DNA from: Phycisphaerae bacterium
Lineage (GTDB): Bacteria; Planctomycetota; Phycisphaerae; UBA1845
Reading direction: 5' to 3'
Length of the DNA stretch: 64,000 bases
Assembly: GCA_029260015.1 (NCBI GenBank)
Contig: JAJDEB010000023.1
Span: forward strand, 605,457 to 669,456
Position 1 is the first letter of the stretch; every line of letters begins with the position of its first letter. The notes under the pieces were generated by a model. It was not told the DNA's origin, ran no database searches, and saw only the letters and a list, made by a program, of their open reading frames with translations. Both the position numbers and the translations under genes were made by a program. Positions 1-8,475 of the stretch are shown in pieces.

Positions 1-764
1 TGCTAGAAAGTGAACTGTTCGGCCACATTCGGGGAGCGTTTACCGGAGCGGTAGCAGACAAGGTCGGAAAATTCAAAGCCGCTGACGAAGGCACCCTCTT
101 CCTCGACGAAGTCGCAACCGCATCGCCAGCCCTGCAAGTCAAATTGCTTCGGGCATTACAGTCCAAACAATTCGAAGCCGTCGGCAGCAATGAAACAGAA
201 ACGGTAGACGTGCGCCTGGTCCTCGCCACCAACAAAAACCTAGAAGAAGAAGTAGCCGCCGGCAATTTCCGCGAAGACCTGTTCTATCGCATCAACGTCG
301 TCACCATCACCATGCCGACGTTGCAGGAACGCGTCGGCGACATCCCGCTGCTCGCAAACCACTTCCTCGACCACTTCTGCGAAGAGTCCAGCCGCACCAT
401 CACAGGATTCACCGAAGACGCTATCAGCGCCATGCAGCGCTACCCCTGGCCCGGAAACGTCCGCGAACTCGAAAACGCCGTCGAACGTGCCGTCGTTCTA
501 TCCAAAGGAAACGAAATCGACACCGACGACTTGCCCCCACGCATCATAGAGCAAGGTCAGCTAGCCCCAACCGACATCACGTTCCCAAACACGTCGCTAA
601 AAAAAGCACTCGAAGGACCCGAGCGCACCGTCATAGAAGCCGCTCTGCGCGTCAACAACTGGAATCGTCAACAAACCGCAGAAATGCTCGACATCAACCG
701 AACCACCCTATACAAAAAAATGCGCCGCTACGGCCTCTTAGACACACCTGTAGGTTCAAGATAA
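1..764 (+). CDS. Sigma-54-dependent transcriptional activator, C-terminal part (5' end outside window)
   Basis: This is the end of a bacterial enhancer-binding protein of the NtrC type, which uses ATP hydrolysis to open promoters bound by sigma-54 RNA polymerase. The reading frame is open from base 3 and enters from the left edge. The sigma-54 contact motif GAFTGA lies at 33-50, followed by a Walker B-like segment (GTLFLDEV), the arginine-finger region ([10 protein letters not shown]) and the PWPGNVREL sensor segment. The C-terminus is a Fis-type helix-turn-helix ([20 protein letters not shown]). The N-terminal receiver or sensor domain cannot be seen, so its signal is unknown. The gene ends just before a hairpin-rich repeat region. 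The assignment to the AAA+/sigma-54 family is certain; the regulon is not. Confidence 0.93.
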   Translation, partial: LESELFGHIRGAFTGAVADKVGKFKAADEGTLFLDEVATASPALQVKLLRALQSKQFEAVGSNETETVDVRLVLATNKNLEEEVAAGNFREDLFYRINVVTITMPTLQERVGDIPLLANHFLDHFCEESSRTITGFTEDAISAMQRYPWPGNVRELENAVERAVVLSKGNEIDTDDLPPRIIEQGQLAPTDITFPNTSLKKALEGPERTVIEAALRVNNWNRQQTAEMLDINRTTLYKKMRRYGLLDTPVGSR

Positions 765-765
765 A

Positions 766-784
766 AGTGCCAAATTGTGACACT
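766..784. repeat. AGTGCC-type intergenic hairpin, copy 1
   Basis: An imperfect inverted repeat with AGTG and CACT ends, beginning two bases after the stop codon of the sigma-54 activator. Similar AGTGCC hairpins occur near 14164, 31740, 33444 and 21162. Its role is unknown; it could act as a transcript end. Confidence 0.45.
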
Positions 785-794
785 GAGCGCAGAT

Positions 795-830
795 GCGGGT
801 GCCCCACCCTTCCAGGGTGGGGGACTGACA
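795..830 (+). repeat. RAYT-type hairpin repeat (family A), copy 1
   Basis: A copy of the hairpin that also brackets the RAYT transposase near 38.7-39.4 kb. The stem is CCCCACCCT (802-810) and AGGGTGGGG (814-822) with a 3-base loop, followed by GACTGACA. Compared with the other copies, a G-T wobble pair is replaced here by an A-T pair, so the fold is kept. Confidence 0.75.
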
Positions 831-870
831 AACAATTCGATCCTCGCCACCAATGCTCCGCCAAAAACAA

Positions 871-2514
871 TCAATGCCGAAAATGCCGCGTCCCCGTCAT
901 CACCATTGTAATACCCGCGGCATCACACGCGGCGATGATATTGTCATCATTCTTCGACCCACCCGGCTGAATGATCGCGGTTACGCCCGACTCAACCAGA
1001 ATATCCACGCCATCACTAAACGGAAAAAACGCATCCGACGCCGCACAAGCCCCAGCCAACTGCTCACCGTGCCCGTTATCGCGGGCCTGCCATGTGGCGA
1101 TGCGGCAACTGATCACGCGGCTGGTTTGCCCCATCCCGCTACCGATCAGCATGTCGTCCTTACAAATCGTAATCGCGTTGCTCTTGGTATGTTTGCAGAC
1201 GAGCCACGAAAGTCTCAAGTCATTCCACTCCGACTCGGTCGGTTGACGTTTCGTCGCAACTTGCCACTTGTCTTCATTAGGTCCCAAGTCATCCGCCGAC
1301 TGGGCAAGGTAGCCACCCGAAATCTGCCGTACATTCGAAGCACTCGATGGTTCGCTGCCCAAACCACTCCCAAGCGAAATCAATCGCACCCGCTGTCCCC
1401 ATGCCTTGGATTTTTGAATCAACGAAGTTGTTCCCTCCGCGAATTCCGGCGCGGCCCACACTTCAACGAAGAAACCCTTCATCCCCGCACTTCTTCCAAA
1501 CCGTGAATACGTCTCCATCACGCAGTTCGCCGTCTCCGCCGTCACCGCAACATTCTGCGCCAGCACCCCACCAAAGGCAGCCGTCGGATCGGACAAATAC
1601 GCTTTGCGATAAGCCTCTTCAAACGTATCCGCCACCCCAACCCCGCAAGCATTAGTATGCTTCACCAACACACAAACCGCCCGCCCAGCAAACGCCCGAT
1701 CAAGTTCCGCGCATAGCTCAACCGCCGCACTCACATCGACATAGTTGTTGAACGACATTTCCCCCTGAACAACATCGGCACCAGCCACACCGCCTTTGGC
1801 ATCACCATCGCCGACATACATCCCAGCCACCTGATGATGGTTCTCCCCATAGCGAAGTGTTCGCGATAACGCGCCCTCGATCGACAGGCGCTGCGGCAGC
1901 GCGTCATCAACCGCACCCTTACCACGAAGGTACGCATCAATCTGCGCGTCATACGCACTCGTTCGCCGAAACACATCCGCAGCGAATTCAGCCCGCCGCT
2001 CGTCAGCAATCTCACCATCATCGCGAAGCATCGCCAACACCACCTCATACAACTCCGGCTGACCGTAAAGCACGCAAGTGCTCTGATGATTCTTCGCTGC
2101 CGCCCGCAACATGCACGGACCACCGATGTCGATCATCTCGATCGCCTGCGCAAACGTACAACCCGGCTCGGCGATCGTTTTCTCAAAGGGATACAAATTC
2201 ACCACCACGAGATCGATCGCGTCGATTTCGGCTTCTTTCAACTGGCGAACATGATCGGGATTGCGTCGATCGGCAAGAATCCCCGCATGGATGCGCGGGT
2301 GCAGCGTTTTCACGCGGCCATCGAGCATCTCGCCTGCACCGGTCACCGCTTCAACAAGCGTCACCGTCACACCCGAATCAGCAAGCAGCTTCGCCGTGCC
2401 GCCTGTCGAAATGATCTCAACGCCAAATTCATCCGCCAAAGCGCGGGCGAATTCAACGATGCCGGTTTTGTCAAAGACGCTGATCAGCGCCCGTTTGATG
2501 GGTGTCGTGGCCAT
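871..2514 (-). CDS. purH: Bifunctional AICAR formyltransferase / IMP cyclohydrolase
   Basis: This cytoplasmic enzyme carries out the last two steps of de novo IMP synthesis: 10-formyl-THF-dependent formylation of AICAR, then ring closure to IMP. The 547 residues match the family length. The N-terminal cyclohydrolase (MGS-like) domain shows STGGTAKLLADSG and VKTLHPRIHAGILA. The C-terminal transformylase domain shows the catalytic KHTNACGVG motif and ends with the conserved SDAFFPFSDGVD and QPGGSKND segments. The ATG start is followed directly by the family-typical ALISVFDKTGIVEFA. It stands alone on the minus strand, with no other purine gene beside it. Confidence 0.97.
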   Translation of the reverse strand: MATTPIKRALISVFDKTGIVEFARALADEFGVEIISTGGTAKLLADSGVTVTLVEAVTGAGEMLDGRVKTLHPRIHAGILADRRNPDHVRQLKEAEIDAIDLVVVNLYPFEKTIAEPGCTFAQAIEMIDIGGPCMLRAAAKNHQSTCVLYGQPELYEVVLAMLRDDGEIADERRAEFAADVFRRTSAYDAQIDAYLRGKGAVDDALPQRLSIEGALSRTLRYGENHHQVAGMYVGDGDAKGGVAGADVVQGEMSFNNYVDVSAAVELCAELDRAFAGRAVCVLVKHTNACGVGVADTFEEAYRKAYLSDPTAAFGGVLAQNVAVTAETANCVMETYSRFGRSAGMKGFFVEVWAAPEFAEGTTSLIQKSKAWGQRVRLISLGSGLGSEPSSASNVRQISGGYLAQSADDLGPNEDKWQVATKRQPTESEWNDLRLSWLVCKHTKSNAITICKDDMLIGSGMGQTSRVISCRIATWQARDNGHGEQLAGACAASDAFFPFSDGVDILVESGVTAIIQPGGSKNDDNIIAACDAAGITMVMTGTRHFRH

Positions 2515-2554
2515 GCCGGTAGACTACCGGCGAAGAGTCGGCTTACAAGGCGCG

Positions 2555-2591
2555 CAAAAAAGGAGCGCCCCGTAAATCACGAAGCGCTCCT
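2555..2591 (-). terminator. Rho-independent terminator of the SUMF1 lipoprotein gene
   Basis: On the minus strand an 8-bp stem (AGGAGCGC with GCGCTCCT, 2561-2568 and 2584-2591) and a 15-base loop are followed by a run of T. It sits about 30 bases after the stop codon of the gene at 2619-3974 and separates it from purH. Confidence 0.7.
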
Positions 2592-2618
2592 GATTGGGTT
2601 ATTCATAATAGCCAATGG

Positions 2619-3974
2619 CTACTTGTTGCAGTTGGTTCCGCCGGTCGATCCTGGAGGGCAGTCCTCACAGGGAACTTCCCAATATTGAAATTCGCCGGTA
2701 CTCGGTGGTGGCGAAGTCGCCACTGTGGGCGGTGAAGACGGCTGGCGCGGCGCAGCTTGCACCTGCGTCTGCATAATCGGTTCGGGTGCAGACCCGGGAA
2801 GCGGCAGCACGCAGCGGAAACCGACGTCGATCTGATGCACATCTGGCCGGGCACCACGACGACTCGTCACCTGACACCCATTCAAGCTTCGCGTATACGA
2901 CCCACCACGCATTGATCGTTGATCGCCATGTAGCGGACCGACCGGGTTCACTTCAACCCCATCATCCACATCCATCTGCCCACCGGGATATTCATGCGGT
3001 TCATAAGGGTACGGATCGACCCACGGAAAATTCCGCGAACGAAGGGCGAAGTTCGGATCGTAATTATCGATGCACCATTCCCAAACGTTTCCGGCCATGT
3101 TGTAACAACCATACGGGCTGACGCCTCCGCCGTACTCCATCACCGATGCGACGTACGAATGTCCATCGTTGAAGCCCTGCTCAGCCGTGTTGCAAAGTTT
3201 TTCTGCACCGCCAGAATTTTCACCCCAGGGGAACGTGCGACTGTCGCGCTTACCGCGGGCAGCTAACTCCCACTGCGCCTCGGTCGGAAGCATCTTCTTC
3301 GACCACTCACTGTACAACCAACCTTCCCACCAAGAGACATTGCGGACAGGGTCGTCGTTGTTGTGGCCGGGCTCCCAATAGTCGAGATAGAAGTCGATGT
3401 CTTTGGGGTTCTGTCCGCGCCAAAGGTGATACTGATGGGCGATTTCCGGATAGAGCTTTTGCTTGGTCCAGCAACGGAACGGATAGTACTCGCTCGGATA
3501 AGTGTGGAACGCGTTACTTTCCATCCACGGACGATTCCATTTGCGACGCGACTGGGTTTCGCTGCGGCGATCCTTGCGGAATCGGTCGAATTGCGAGTTG
3601 GTCACTTCATGCACGTCGATGTAGAACGGATCGACGTAAACGCGGCGACGGTTTTCACCTTCACCCATGTCGAACTCACCACCATCGACATAGACCATCA
3701 CCATGTTATCACGCTGCGAAACGATGAACCGTGGCCAGTTGTCGGGATAATGGTGTGCGTTACTCGGATCGAGCCCGGTCAGCGGTACAAATTCGTCGGG
3801 CAACAGAGAAGCGTTCCCGTGAGTACGAATCGCTCGATCGCCCAACTGCGTGTTGTTCCAACTGCAACCGGTGATCGCCACGCAAACTGCAACCGCAATC
3901 ATCGAACGAACAATACGTCCATTATTCCTGCCGTACATCGCCAAGCCGGATGACTTCTGTTTCGTCGGCTCCAT
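2619..3974 (-). CDS. SUMF1/formylglycine-generating-enzyme-domain lipoprotein
   Basis: This 451-residue predicted lipoprotein has a basic N-terminus, a hydrophobic stretch and a lipobox ending ITGC with the lipidated Cys at about residue 37. Start choice is supported by AGGAGG eight bases before the ATG. The body is a SUMF1/FGE-sulfatase fold: FYIDVHEVTNSQFDRF, LPTEAQWELAARG, the GNVWEW motif and a terminal GFRCVLP. The tail is rich in Pro and Gln. Many SUMF1 proteins are not formylglycine-generating enzymes but structural or gliding (GldJ/GldK-like) proteins, and the lipid anchor favours a surface role. The next gene upstream on the same strand is also a lipoprotein, so the two may act together. 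The domain call is firm; the substrate is unknown. Confidence 0.85.
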   Translation of the reverse strand: MEPTKQKSSGLAMYGRNNGRIVRSMIAVAVCVAITGCSWNNTQLGDRAIRTHGNASLLPDEFVPLTGLDPSNAHHYPDNWPRFIVSQRDNMVMVYVDGGEFDMGEGENRRRVYVDPFYIDVHEVTNSQFDRFRKDRRSETQSRRKWNRPWMESNAFHTYPSEYYPFRCWTKQKLYPEIAHQYHLWRGQNPKDIDFYLDYWEPGHNNDDPVRNVSWWEGWLYSEWSKKMLPTEAQWELAARGKRDSRTFPWGENSGGAEKLCNTAEQGFNDGHSYVASVMEYGGGVSPYGCYNMAGNVWEWCIDNYDPNFALRSRNFPWVDPYPYEPHEYPGGQMDVDDGVEVNPVGPLHGDQRSMRGGSYTRSLNGCQVTSRRGARPDVHQIDVGFRCVLPLPGSAPEPIMQTQVQAAPRQPSSPPTVATSPPPSTGEFQYWEVPCEDCPPGSTGGTNCNK

Positions 3975-4092
3975 GGTGCTGACCTCCTATCAAACACCGC
4001 TAGCGCGGCGGATTATCAAATGTTGAAATCACCTTCCACAAACGCCATCCAAGTCGTCACGCCTAAACAGGCGAACGCAGACGGCCCGCCGA

Positions 4093-5268
4093 CTACTTGG
4101 CCTCTTCGGATTCTTCGCTGAACGAAACCATCTCGCGGCGCGGGTCGTCCCAATGCATATGTCGGCCACCCACCCGCATCACCACCACCACTTCGCCAAG
4201 TGCTGGCAAAACGATGTCGCCCGTGCGGTATTCGCCATACGGACCGGTTTCCTGCCCCATGTAAACGCGATCCCGCCCGACCTGATTCTTGGTGTCGTGA
4301 TATTCCCACTGTGATTCCGGCGTCGCGAGGACCATCGTACCGCGGCGGTTGACAATCTTCATCGAATCAAGAAGTCGTGTGCGGATGCGCTTCTCGTTCT
4401 GCAAGTCTTCAATCTGCTGACGGATCAGATAACGCTGATTCTCCAACCCCTGGCGCTTGGCCTCGATCTTGATGAACCGGCTGCTCCGCCCCGTCGCATC
4501 CTGATGGGCTGCGTATGGATCAATCGTCGGATCGGCATAAAGCGACTCACGTCGATAACTTTCAAAACGCGAATCAACCAACTCCAGTTGCGTGTTCAGC
4601 ACCGTTTCCGAAGACCGAAGCTTGTCGATATGAAAGTCAATCTCACGAACCGATTCCCAGGCGTGCTGCAGGTCGGCGACAAAGAATACCTTCGTGATCA
4701 GATCGCCTTGCTTAAGATGCTCGATCTCAATCTCTTCCAAGCCAGCCCCCGAGGGACCACGCACGGGGAAGTATTGCTCCGGATCATTCTGGTAATACCG
4801 ACTCGGCAGGACGATCGGCACAAACGTCTGACGCACAAACTTGCAGGCTTCTTCCGAACGCGGTTTATGCGTTTCGAGTTCGCCGTAAATGCTCACACCC
4901 GGGAACCCTTCAGCCGTCGTGTACTTGAAGTTGAATGTGCGACCGCTCTTGAGATTGAAGACCGCAAACTCTTCCGGCGCGTGTTCCAACCGATGGTCGG
5001 AACCATAAGCAGCCACCTGATGTCGCGGTGTCTCAAAGTATTTTTGAACAGCCACCGTCGCGCCGGGCGGAGCATAGAACTGAACCTGAACCTTACTCGG
5101 ATCAGACCAACCGGTTTCAACCGCGTGCTGCGAACATCCCGATGCCAGCAACCCAGTCGCAAGAATTCCGAAAGCCAAGATGTGATGTGACGGGGTCAGA
5201 AATCGCCGGCTGACTTGTCCCGAAACAACGCCGAGTGGTGCATTGGTGTGGCGGGCAGCATCGCTCAC
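4093..5268 (-). CDS. Predicted coiled-coil lipoprotein of unknown function
   Basis: I do not recognise the family. The chosen start is a GTG at 5268 with GGGAGG seven bases upstream; an in-frame ATG at 5313 lies before that ribosome site and is less likely. The product (391 aa) has a hydrophobic segment and a lipobox ending LASGC near residue 45. The middle is rich in charged residues with heptad-like Leu and Ile (about residues 205-300), suggesting a coiled coil, and the C-terminus is acidic. It lies about 120 bases upstream of the SUMF1 lipoprotein on the same strand, so co-transcription is likely. An envelope-associated role is inferred only from the lipobox and the neighbour. Confidence 0.75.
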   Translation of the reverse strand: MSDAARHTNAPLGVVSGQVSRRFLTPSHHILAFGILATGLLASGCSQHAVETGWSDPSKVQVQFYAPPGATVAVQKYFETPRHQVAAYGSDHRLEHAPEEFAVFNLKSGRTFNFKYTTAEGFPGVSIYGELETHKPRSEEACKFVRQTFVPIVLPSRYYQNDPEQYFPVRGPSGAGLEEIEIEHLKQGDLITKVFFVADLQHAWESVREIDFHIDKLRSSETVLNTQLELVDSRFESYRRESLYADPTIDPYAAHQDATGRSSRFIKIEAKRQGLENQRYLIRQQIEDLQNEKRIRTRLLDSMKIVNRRGTMVLATPESQWEYHDTKNQVGRDRVYMGQETGPYGEYRTGDIVLPALGEVVVVMRVGGRHMHWDDPRREMVSFSEESEEAK

Positions 5269-5762
5269 GGCTGGTCCTCCCTTTTGAATTAGACAAACCG
5301 CCACCGGGGGCACCCCGGCCGGACGGCATCAACAGTTCGTAATCTTCGCGCACGCATCACCCGCATTCACTTCGCGAATGTGCCCGCATGGATTTGCTTT
5401 CAATGCAAAAACCGACCGAAAACCGGCCTTGAAAGCGCCTGGAATTGAGTTGATCGTACTTCCGGGCGCGGGCGTGTCAAGCCAGATTCTCACAGGCTGA
5501 CCGCTTCAGCAGACCGTTCAAAGCGTGTATGGCAAGCGCCAAGTCAGACTACAAACCGGACGGCGAATTCGAGCCGGTCGGAGGCCATGAGCCAAGTCGA
5601 CAATCTCGCTTTACAAGCCCAGCGATCTTGAAACCCAATCCTACCTATTTTGAAACGTTCGAAGAACGTGAGAAGATGCGCGCAAAGAATTGGCGTAGAG
5701 ATATCAGGCAATAGATATTGCGAAAGATTAGAAAGCCGCGCGAAACCTGCGGTGGCCTGACC
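5269..5762. other. Intergenic stretch with at most one small reading frame
   Basis: It holds the upstream region of the coiled-coil lipoprotein and the downstream region of the PQQ-propeller gene. The only plausible coding content is the small frame at 5529-5714. I see no hairpin repeat, RNA gene or clear promoter. Confidence 0.5.
5529..5714 (+). CDS. Possible small hypothetical protein (61 aa)
   Basis: A short frame encoding a charged soluble peptide whose C-terminal part (YFETFEEREKMRAKNWR) looks protein-like. There is no Shine-Dalgarno site before the ATG and no known motif. It is the only plus-strand candidate in this gap and could be a chance frame. Confidence 0.28.
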   Translation: MASAKSDYKPDGEFEPVGGHEPSRQSRFTSPAILKPNPTYFETFEEREKMRAKNWRRDIRQ

Positions 5763-7085
5763 CTATTCCTCGCCCTTCGCCCCTTGGCCTGCGAGCGGTG
5801 GAATGTCAGTCGTGCTTCGTAGCGGATCATCCCAGTCAATGACTTCACTGCGTTTGGGTGAGCGCGGTTGCAACTCCGCTTCAGCGTCTGCTCCGGCATC
5901 TACTTCAGGCTGATGGTGCAATTCGCGCTTGGCGAGCGCCACAACTTCTGGCGTCAGGTAAGGATGCCCTTTGGGCTTCGCGCAAAACACGGTGCCAAGA
6001 CGTGACACTATGTAAAGCGTCTCATCCTGGGTGTTCAAAACTGCCCTCGTGTGTGATGGAAGCGTCACAGTCTCCAAAACCTCACCAGTATCCGCCGCAA
6101 CCTGTTGCAACTGCGTACCCGCACTGACGATGACCCGATCGCCGCTGCGGCTGGCCACGTTCCGCGCAGCAGAGGCGCTCCACAACACCTTTCCGGTTTC
6201 AGCATCGATGGCGGAAACACCCTGCGTATCGCAATATTGAAACACCATGTTGCCGATCACCACCGGTCCATGATGCAGCGGTTCCGGAAAACGAACCCGC
6301 CAACGCGGCACACCCGACACCATATCCAATCGATAAAGCGATCGATCGGTGCTGGAGACATAAACACTCTCGGCATCGACAGCGATCTCACCTTCTATCG
6401 CCCCATCCACCTGAAAATCCCAATTCAGAATCTTCTGATTCGCAGTACAGTTAAAGACCGAGCCGCTTTGAGACGCAAATACAAGGTCTTCGCCACCATT
6501 GACCAAGTGCGGCGTCGCTCCAACAGGACCGCCAGCCATCGCCTTCCAACTGAAAATCGCTTCAACGGTTCTGGGGTCGTTCCACACCATCGAGTAAAGG
6601 TGACCATCGCTACTGCCAAAAAACAATGAGCTCCCCAGCCCCACGACAGCCGTCCCAACCGATGCGCCCAGCGTCAGGTCTTTAACCTCATCGCCAGAAT
6701 ATCGATCCAGAACAAACACCCGCGGTGTGGTTGCGATCATCACCAAAGCTGCGCCACCAGCCGACGCAAAGTGCTGTGGTTCAAACACATGATAGACGCT
6801 CTCGGTGACGTTGCGCGACCAACGCGTCAAACCGATGTCCGCGTGCAGTGCAAAGACATCGCCTTTTTCCGAAACGACATACAAACTGTCGTCAATCCGG
6901 TAGGCGTCGCGCACAAAACCGCCCCGATCCATTTCCAGATCGAGGCTCCAATACTTAAAGTATCCCAACGCATTAAGTTCTGACGGACTCAGTGGCGCTT
7001 CTGCGGCCATACAAGGCACCACGCCAATCAAAAGCAAGCCGCCAACCACCAACAAAGAACCCAACGATAACAAACGATGTCTCAT
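5763..7085 (-). CDS. Secreted PQQ-like beta-propeller repeat protein
   Basis: A 440-residue protein with a signal peptide (hydrophobic stretch about residues 5-28) and repeated PQQ-propeller motifs such as DADIGLTRWSRNV, DLVFASQSGSVFN, DAESVYVSSTDRSLYRLD and DAETGKVLWSA. The fold resembles BamB and other WD/PQQ-like scaffolds; no PQQ-binding or dehydrogenase residues are evident, so a scaffold or binding role is more likely than an enzyme. The ATG at 7085 has GGAG nine bases upstream; the TTG three codons earlier falls inside the spacer. The C-terminus is acidic and proline-containing. It follows the TlpA-like gene on the same strand with about 140 bases between, so the two may share a transcript. 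Confidence 0.8.
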   Translation of the reverse strand: MRHRLLSLGSLLVVGGLLLIGVVPCMAAEAPLSPSELNALGYFKYWSLDLEMDRGGFVRDAYRIDDSLYVVSEKGDVFALHADIGLTRWSRNVTESVYHVFEPQHFASAGGAALVMIATTPRVFVLDRYSGDEVKDLTLGASVGTAVVGLGSSLFFGSSDGHLYSMVWNDPRTVEAIFSWKAMAGGPVGATPHLVNGGEDLVFASQSGSVFNCTANQKILNWDFQVDGAIEGEIAVDAESVYVSSTDRSLYRLDMVSGVPRWRVRFPEPLHHGPVVIGNMVFQYCDTQGVSAIDAETGKVLWSASAARNVASRSGDRVIVSAGTQLQQVAADTGEVLETVTLPSHTRAVLNTQDETLYIVSRLGTVFCAKPKGHPYLTPEVVALAKRELHHQPEVDAGADAEAELQPRSPKRSEVIDWDDPLRSTTDIPPLAGQGAKGEE

Positions 7086-7228
7086 CGATGACAACTCCAG
7101 GTCTCAAGTCACGAATCGATCTCAAATCACAGACCGAAGGGAAGCATTGTAACCGCCCATGCCGCACAAGGCATCTCTTGTTTCGCCGCCTAAAGCATCG
7201 CTCCAAATCCTAAAGCCGCAAAATGAAA

Positions 7229-8308
7229 CTAACCCGTGAATTTGATGGCGGACTGGGCAGACTTGCATCGCTTGAAGAATTCAAGCACCTCAACCGCCGG
7301 CTTCTTGTCGAACTCGTCAGCAATACCAACCGCCTGCGTCTGCGCCTGAATGGCACTATCGACCAAACCGAGTTGATAGAACGTCTGAGCGACAAGCTGC
7401 AGGCTGGTAATGTTTTTCGATCCGCTGGCCAGCGACGAATTCGCCGCCTCGATCGCAAGTTCCGGCTGACGGTCCGTGACCTCAGGCATCGCCAACATCA
7501 ACGACGACAACACCGCCATCGTTTCGGCATTTTCGCCATACTTCCCGATCATCTGCTTGACCCAGGCTTTGAGTTCGTCAACCGAGCGCTTCTCTTCCAT
7601 CAATATGTAGACATTGAAACGCATCGCATCGAAATTACCGGGATCAATTTCAAGCATCTTCTCGGTCAATTCCAAACAACGGTCCCACTCGCCACGTTGC
7701 ACGGCGAAATTGAAGTCATTCAAAATGGGAGCAAGCTTCTCCTGCTTTGCCGCCTCAGCCTCGGCGCGCTTCGGATCAAACTTATCCATCAACAAATCTT
7801 TGATCGTCGATTCCATCATCGGTTCGAGCGGATGACCGAACCACGCAATTTTGCCGTCCTTGCCAATCACCACAGCATGCGGAATACCCATCGCGCCCGT
7901 TCCCTGCACATAAGCCAGGTCCGTCTTCATCGTGCTGTCAAAAGCAACCGGATAGTCCATTCGATCGCCCTGCTTGGCGACGAACGCCTGCACCGAACTG
8001 AGTTGCTGACCCTGTCCGGAATCCGTCATTCCCACAAAGATCAAACCTTTGTCCTTGTAGCGATTGTGCAGTTCCGTGTTCGAAGGAATCATCTGAATGC
8101 AAGGCGCGCACCAAGTGGCCCAGAACTCAAGAACGGTGACTTTGCCTTTACCATCCTTCAAAATGTCCATCGGTTTGCCTTTGACCCAATCGGTCACCGT
8201 TACCGGTGGAGCGACGTCACCAACTTTCAATTGGGCCTGCGCCGCAGTCGCAATAAAACCAATGGCCAACACAAACGTCAAAACCGATTTTTGAAAATGT
8301 CGCATCAT
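7229..8308 (-). CDS. Periplasmic TlpA/ResA-type thioredoxin with C-terminal helical repeats
   Basis: A secreted thiol-disulfide protein. The ATG at 8308 has AGGA just upstream and is followed directly by a signal peptide ending near AAQAQ; a longer frame back to a GTG at 8455 would bury this signal and is rejected. The AhpC/TSA-type redoxin domain (about residues 25-165) carries the CxxC active site as FWATWCAPC and the cis-Pro region GIPHAVVIGKDG. Residues about 190-355 are alpha-helical with TPR-like spacing (WDRCLELTEKMLEIDPGNF). The protein probably reduces or shuttles disulfides outside the cytoplasm; its partner is unknown. Confidence 0.87.
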   Translation of the reverse strand: MMRHFQKSVLTFVLAIGFIATAAQAQLKVGDVAPPVTVTDWVKGKPMDILKDGKGKVTVLEFWATWCAPCIQMIPSNTELHNRYKDKGLIFVGMTDSGQGQQLSSVQAFVAKQGDRMDYPVAFDSTMKTDLAYVQGTGAMGIPHAVVIGKDGKIAWFGHPLEPMMESTIKDLLMDKFDPKRAEAEAAKQEKLAPILNDFNFAVQRGEWDRCLELTEKMLEIDPGNFDAMRFNVYILMEEKRSVDELKAWVKQMIGKYGENAETMAVLSSLMLAMPEVTDRQPELAIEAANSSLASGSKNITSLQLVAQTFYQLGLVDSAIQAQTQAVGIADEFDKKPAVEVLEFFKRCKSAQSAIKFTG

Positions 8309-8475
8309 TATTCCTGTTCTTGAATTCAAATTACCCATTCCCCTCCCCATCCAACAATTCTCGCTCGCAAGACTACGCGTGTCCATACCCGCACACTTCT
8401 CATTTATAGACACACCAACCACCAACTTGGTTGTCAGAACTTGTCCAGCCGTCACAACCGTTTCGACTCGTACCC

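Noticed and set aside
853..1506. 217-residue plus-strand frame over purH
   Set aside because: Arg/His/Pro-rich shadow of the conserved formyltransferase domain on the other strand.
7223..8323. Long open frame on the plus strand opposite the TlpA-like gene
   Set aside because: The minus strand encodes a clear signal peptide, CxxC thioredoxin domain and ribosome site; the plus-strand product is Arg/His-rich and lacks any motif.
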